Of a stretch of DNA of 7,695 nucleotides, positions 5,955 through 7,695 are shown piece by piece. The notes beneath the pieces are model-generated. The model saw only the letters and a list, made by a program, of their open reading frames with translations, made no database searches and was not told the DNA's origin. Source of the DNA: Pseudomonadota bacterium (GTDB taxonomy: Bacteria; Pseudomonadota; Gammaproteobacteria; Xanthomonadales; Xanthomonadaceae). Both the position numbers and the translations under genes were made by a program. The stretch covers positions 1-7,695 of the forward strand of contig JAEWJB010000050.1 in NCBI GenBank assembly GCA_023386795.1, given 5' to 3'. Positions within the stretch are counted from its first letter, which is position 1, and every line of letters starts with the position of its first letter.

Positions 5955-7022
5955 TTACTGATACAGTACAACCCGCTCTTTGGCCTCTGGGCTTACTAAA
6001 ACCTTGACCAATTTCGGATTTCTGCGAATTTCATTGACAGCGTCTTCCAGTTCCTCAAGGGGAACAATCATAGAGATCAGAGGGGTAGGATCTACCCGGT
6101 TATATTTGAGAAGGGTCAGAACGTCGCCCCAGTCGTATCCAATGCCGGCGCAGCTTCCGCTGACCTTTTTCTCCTCCAGTACGAACTTCACCGGAGGAAG
6201 ACTGGCGTAATCGTCATCTGCACAGATTCCGAAAGCCTCTACCTTTCCGCCTTTTCTCACCATCTGGAATGCCTGTTCATAGGTCTTTGAGCTGCCTACG
6301 GCTTCCAGAACAAAATCGGCGCCTATGCCGTTTGTCAGCTTCATGACCTCAGCTATTACGTCAGGTGTCTCCTTGAAGTTGATTACATAGTCTGCCACCA
6401 TGTCCTTAGCCATGGCAAGCCTGTCCTCATTGCCGTCAATGATGATCACCGGCGCAGCGCCTCTAAGCTTTGCAAGACAGGCATGGAGGATTCCAAGCCC
6501 GGCGCCGATTACTACCACGCTTCTTCCCATGACGCAGTCCATTTTCCTTGAAGCATTAATGCAGGCGGTCAAAGGCTCTACAAAAGCCGCTTTCTCATCG
6601 GATACTTCATCCGGCACCACATATACATTTTTCCACGGTACCTTTACATACTCTGCAAACCCGCCGTTTACATGGATCCCGATCTGTTTGAATTCCGTAC
6701 ACAGAAGCGGCTCTCCGATGCGGCAATGATAGCAGGTACCGCATGGCTTGCAGATATCGCAGGTAACACGGTCTCCTAACTTTAATCCCTGTGCATTGGC
6801 ACCCAGTTCTTCAATGGTTCCATAGAACTCGTGGCCTGTAATTAACGGCAGGCAAGCCACCTCATCCGCATACTTTCCCGTATAGGAACCCCAGTCAGAA
6901 CCGCAGATTCCGCAATATTTGATCTTAATCAGGACTTCATCCTCGGTAATCTCCGGTACCGGAACTTCTGAAAGTTCATAGTGATACGGCTGGGTCAGCA
7001 CTTGTGCTCTCATTTTTCTCAT
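5955..7022 (-). CDS. Zinc-dependent medium-chain alcohol/polyol dehydrogenase
   Basis: A 355-residue cytoplasmic dehydrogenase of the sorbitol/threonine dehydrogenase type, predicted to oxidise a secondary alcohol of a sugar or polyol with NAD. Catalytic zinc ligands are Cys40 (GICGSD), His64-Glu65 (GHE) and Glu149 (FVEPLTA). Structural zinc cysteines are 94, 97, 100 and 108 with the classic C-x2-C-x2-C-x7-C spacing. The cofactor loop is VVVIGAGLGILHA at 169-181, where the usual GxGxxG looks one residue short (GAG-LG). IIIDGNEDR, with Asp after the second strand, favours NAD. AGGAG lies 5 bases before the ATG at 7022, so that start beats the in-frame ATG at 7013. The gene follows the isomerase by 33 bases and precedes the permease by 24. 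Substrate unknown. Confidence 0.93.
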   Translation of the reverse strand: MRKMRAQVLTQPYHYELSEVPVPEITEDEVLIKIKYCGICGSDWGSYTGKYADEVACLPLITGHEFYGTIEELGANAQGLKLGDRVTCDICKPCGTCYHCRIGEPLLCTEFKQIGIHVNGGFAEYVKVPWKNVYVVPDEVSDEKAAFVEPLTACINASRKMDCVMGRSVVVIGAGLGILHACLAKLRGAAPVIIIDGNEDRLAMAKDMVADYVINFKETPDVIAEVMKLTNGIGADFVLEAVGSSKTYEQAFQMVRKGGKVEAFGICADDDYASLPPVKFVLEEKKVSGSCAGIGYDWGDVLTLLKYNRVDPTPLISMIVPLEELEDAVNEIRRNPKLVKVLVSPEAKERVVLYQ

Positions 7023-7055
7023 ATATTTTCTCCTTTGCTCTGTAAATGTCTGATT

Positions 7056-7695
7056 TTATTTTGTAAACAGCGCATCACTGCGTCCTTCATAGGGAGCGTC
7101 GATCATCAGGGGGCGCAGGAATTCTATGGTTTTTTTTACTCCGTCTGCCCTGCTCATGATTACATCTTCATGTTCGTAATTGAATACGCCGTCATATCCG
7201 GTGAGGAACAGCTCGCTGATCAAACGCTTCCAATCCACGTCGCCCCAGCCGGGAATCCGGAAGCGGAAGGAGCGGTCCAAACGGCCCCAGCCATCCTGCA
7301 TGTACATATTTAACCCGCCCTTTGCCAGGTTGTGATGGACGATTTCACAGTCCTTTGCATGAACCAGCGCGATCCTTCCCCTCAGTTCATCCACAAAGGT
7401 CTGGATGTTCACACCGGAGAACAGGATATTTGCCGGATCTAAATTGATGGCAAAGGCCGGATGATGATCCACCACCTCCAAAAGCCTTAGTGCGGACTGA
7501 GTATCATACACCACATTGTTGGGATGCGGTTCAAACGCCACCTTTACGCCGTATTCCTTGTATTTATCAAGCACTCTGCCCCATTTTAGTGCAAACTGCT
7601 CTTCTTCATATTTCCAGCCGTTTGGCTCCGGCCAATCGTTGATGTGTCCGTAATTTTCCATGCCGGAAAAGGCCACTACAGCAGGTACAGAAAGC
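7056..7695 (-). CDS. Sugar phosphate isomerase/epimerase-type TIM barrel, C-terminal part (5' end off the window)
   Basis: At least 212 codons of an AP-endonuclease-2/xylose-isomerase-like barrel (PF01261 type). The frame stays open to base 7695 and reads LSVPAVVAFSG at the edge, an internal beta strand, so the GTG at 7676 is an ordinary valine and the true start lies outside. Likely divalent-metal ligands: Glu in FEPHP (codon 7532-7530), Asp in NLDPAN (7439-7437), His in LVHAKD (7361-7359) and Glu in NYEHED (7175-7173). The position after the Asp that is often His (DxxH) is Asn. RIPGWGDVDW is also typical of the group. Relatives epimerise keto-sugars, act in inositol breakdown, or cleave 3-keto-glycosides by elimination. 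It is the first visible gene of the operon, 33 bases before the dehydrogenase. Family call secure, reaction open. Confidence 0.9.
   Translation of the reverse strand, partial: LSVPAVVAFSGMENYGHINDWPEPNGWKYEEEQFALKWGRVLDKYKEYGVKVAFEPHPNNVVYDTQSALRLLEVVDHHPAFAINLDPANILFSGVNIQTFVDELRGRIALVHAKDCEIVHHNLAKGGLNMYMQDGWGRLDRSFRFRIPGWGDVDWKRLISELFLTGYDGVFNYEHEDVIMSRADGVKKTIEFLRPLMIDAPYEGRSDALFTK

Noticed and set aside
7674..7676. GTG as a start codon for the isomerase-type gene
   Set aside because: The frame continues upstream to the window edge with typical barrel-strand residues, and the conserved N-terminal half of the barrel would be missing.

Overview
All the genes I can support in this window are on the minus strand, so transcription runs from high to low coordinates. 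Strong Shine-Dalgarno sites, short spacers and moderate GC content suggest a Firmicute, and the gene mix fits a gut-type Clostridia or Lachnospiraceae. That placement is an inference from style and gene content; there is no marker gene in the window.

Region 1, 7695 to 1346, looks like one catabolic operon. In order of transcription it holds a metal-dependent sugar isomerase/epimerase-type TIM barrel (5' end off the window), a zinc-dependent medium-chain dehydrogenase, an RbsC-type sugar permease, an RbsA/MglA-type double ATPase, an Old Yellow Enzyme-type flavin oxidoreductase with a cysteine cluster, and a DeoC-family aldolase. Gaps are 3 to 34 bases down to the flavoenzyme. A 99-base gap with a stem-loop then precedes the aldolase. 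The importer genes sit between the enzymes, so uptake and breakdown of one substrate are probably coupled. The substrate-binding protein, regulator and any kinase are not in view and may lie to the right.

Region 2, 1345 to 1134, is a 212-base non-coding stretch dominated by nested inverted repeats: a perfect 14-bp pair around an AT-rich centre, an outer A/T stem with a T run that resembles a terminator, and a further 8-bp hairpin that competes for the same bases. It is either the operon's terminator or a small MITE-like element that has taken on that role.

Region 3, 1133 to 1, holds a UcpA-type short-chain dehydrogenase followed 3 bases later by the N-terminal 112 codons of an EutH-type membrane protein that runs off the window. 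No other ethanolamine gene is visible.

Working model (inference): a sugar, polyol or glycoside-like compound is imported by the ABC system and oxidised by the dehydrogenase. The TIM-barrel enzyme isomerises the product or eliminates from it, the flavoenzyme reduces a resulting C=C bond, and the DeoC-like lyase cleaves the deoxy product. An ene-reductase-type flavoenzyme beside a deoxysugar-type aldolase in a sugar operon is the most unusual combination here.
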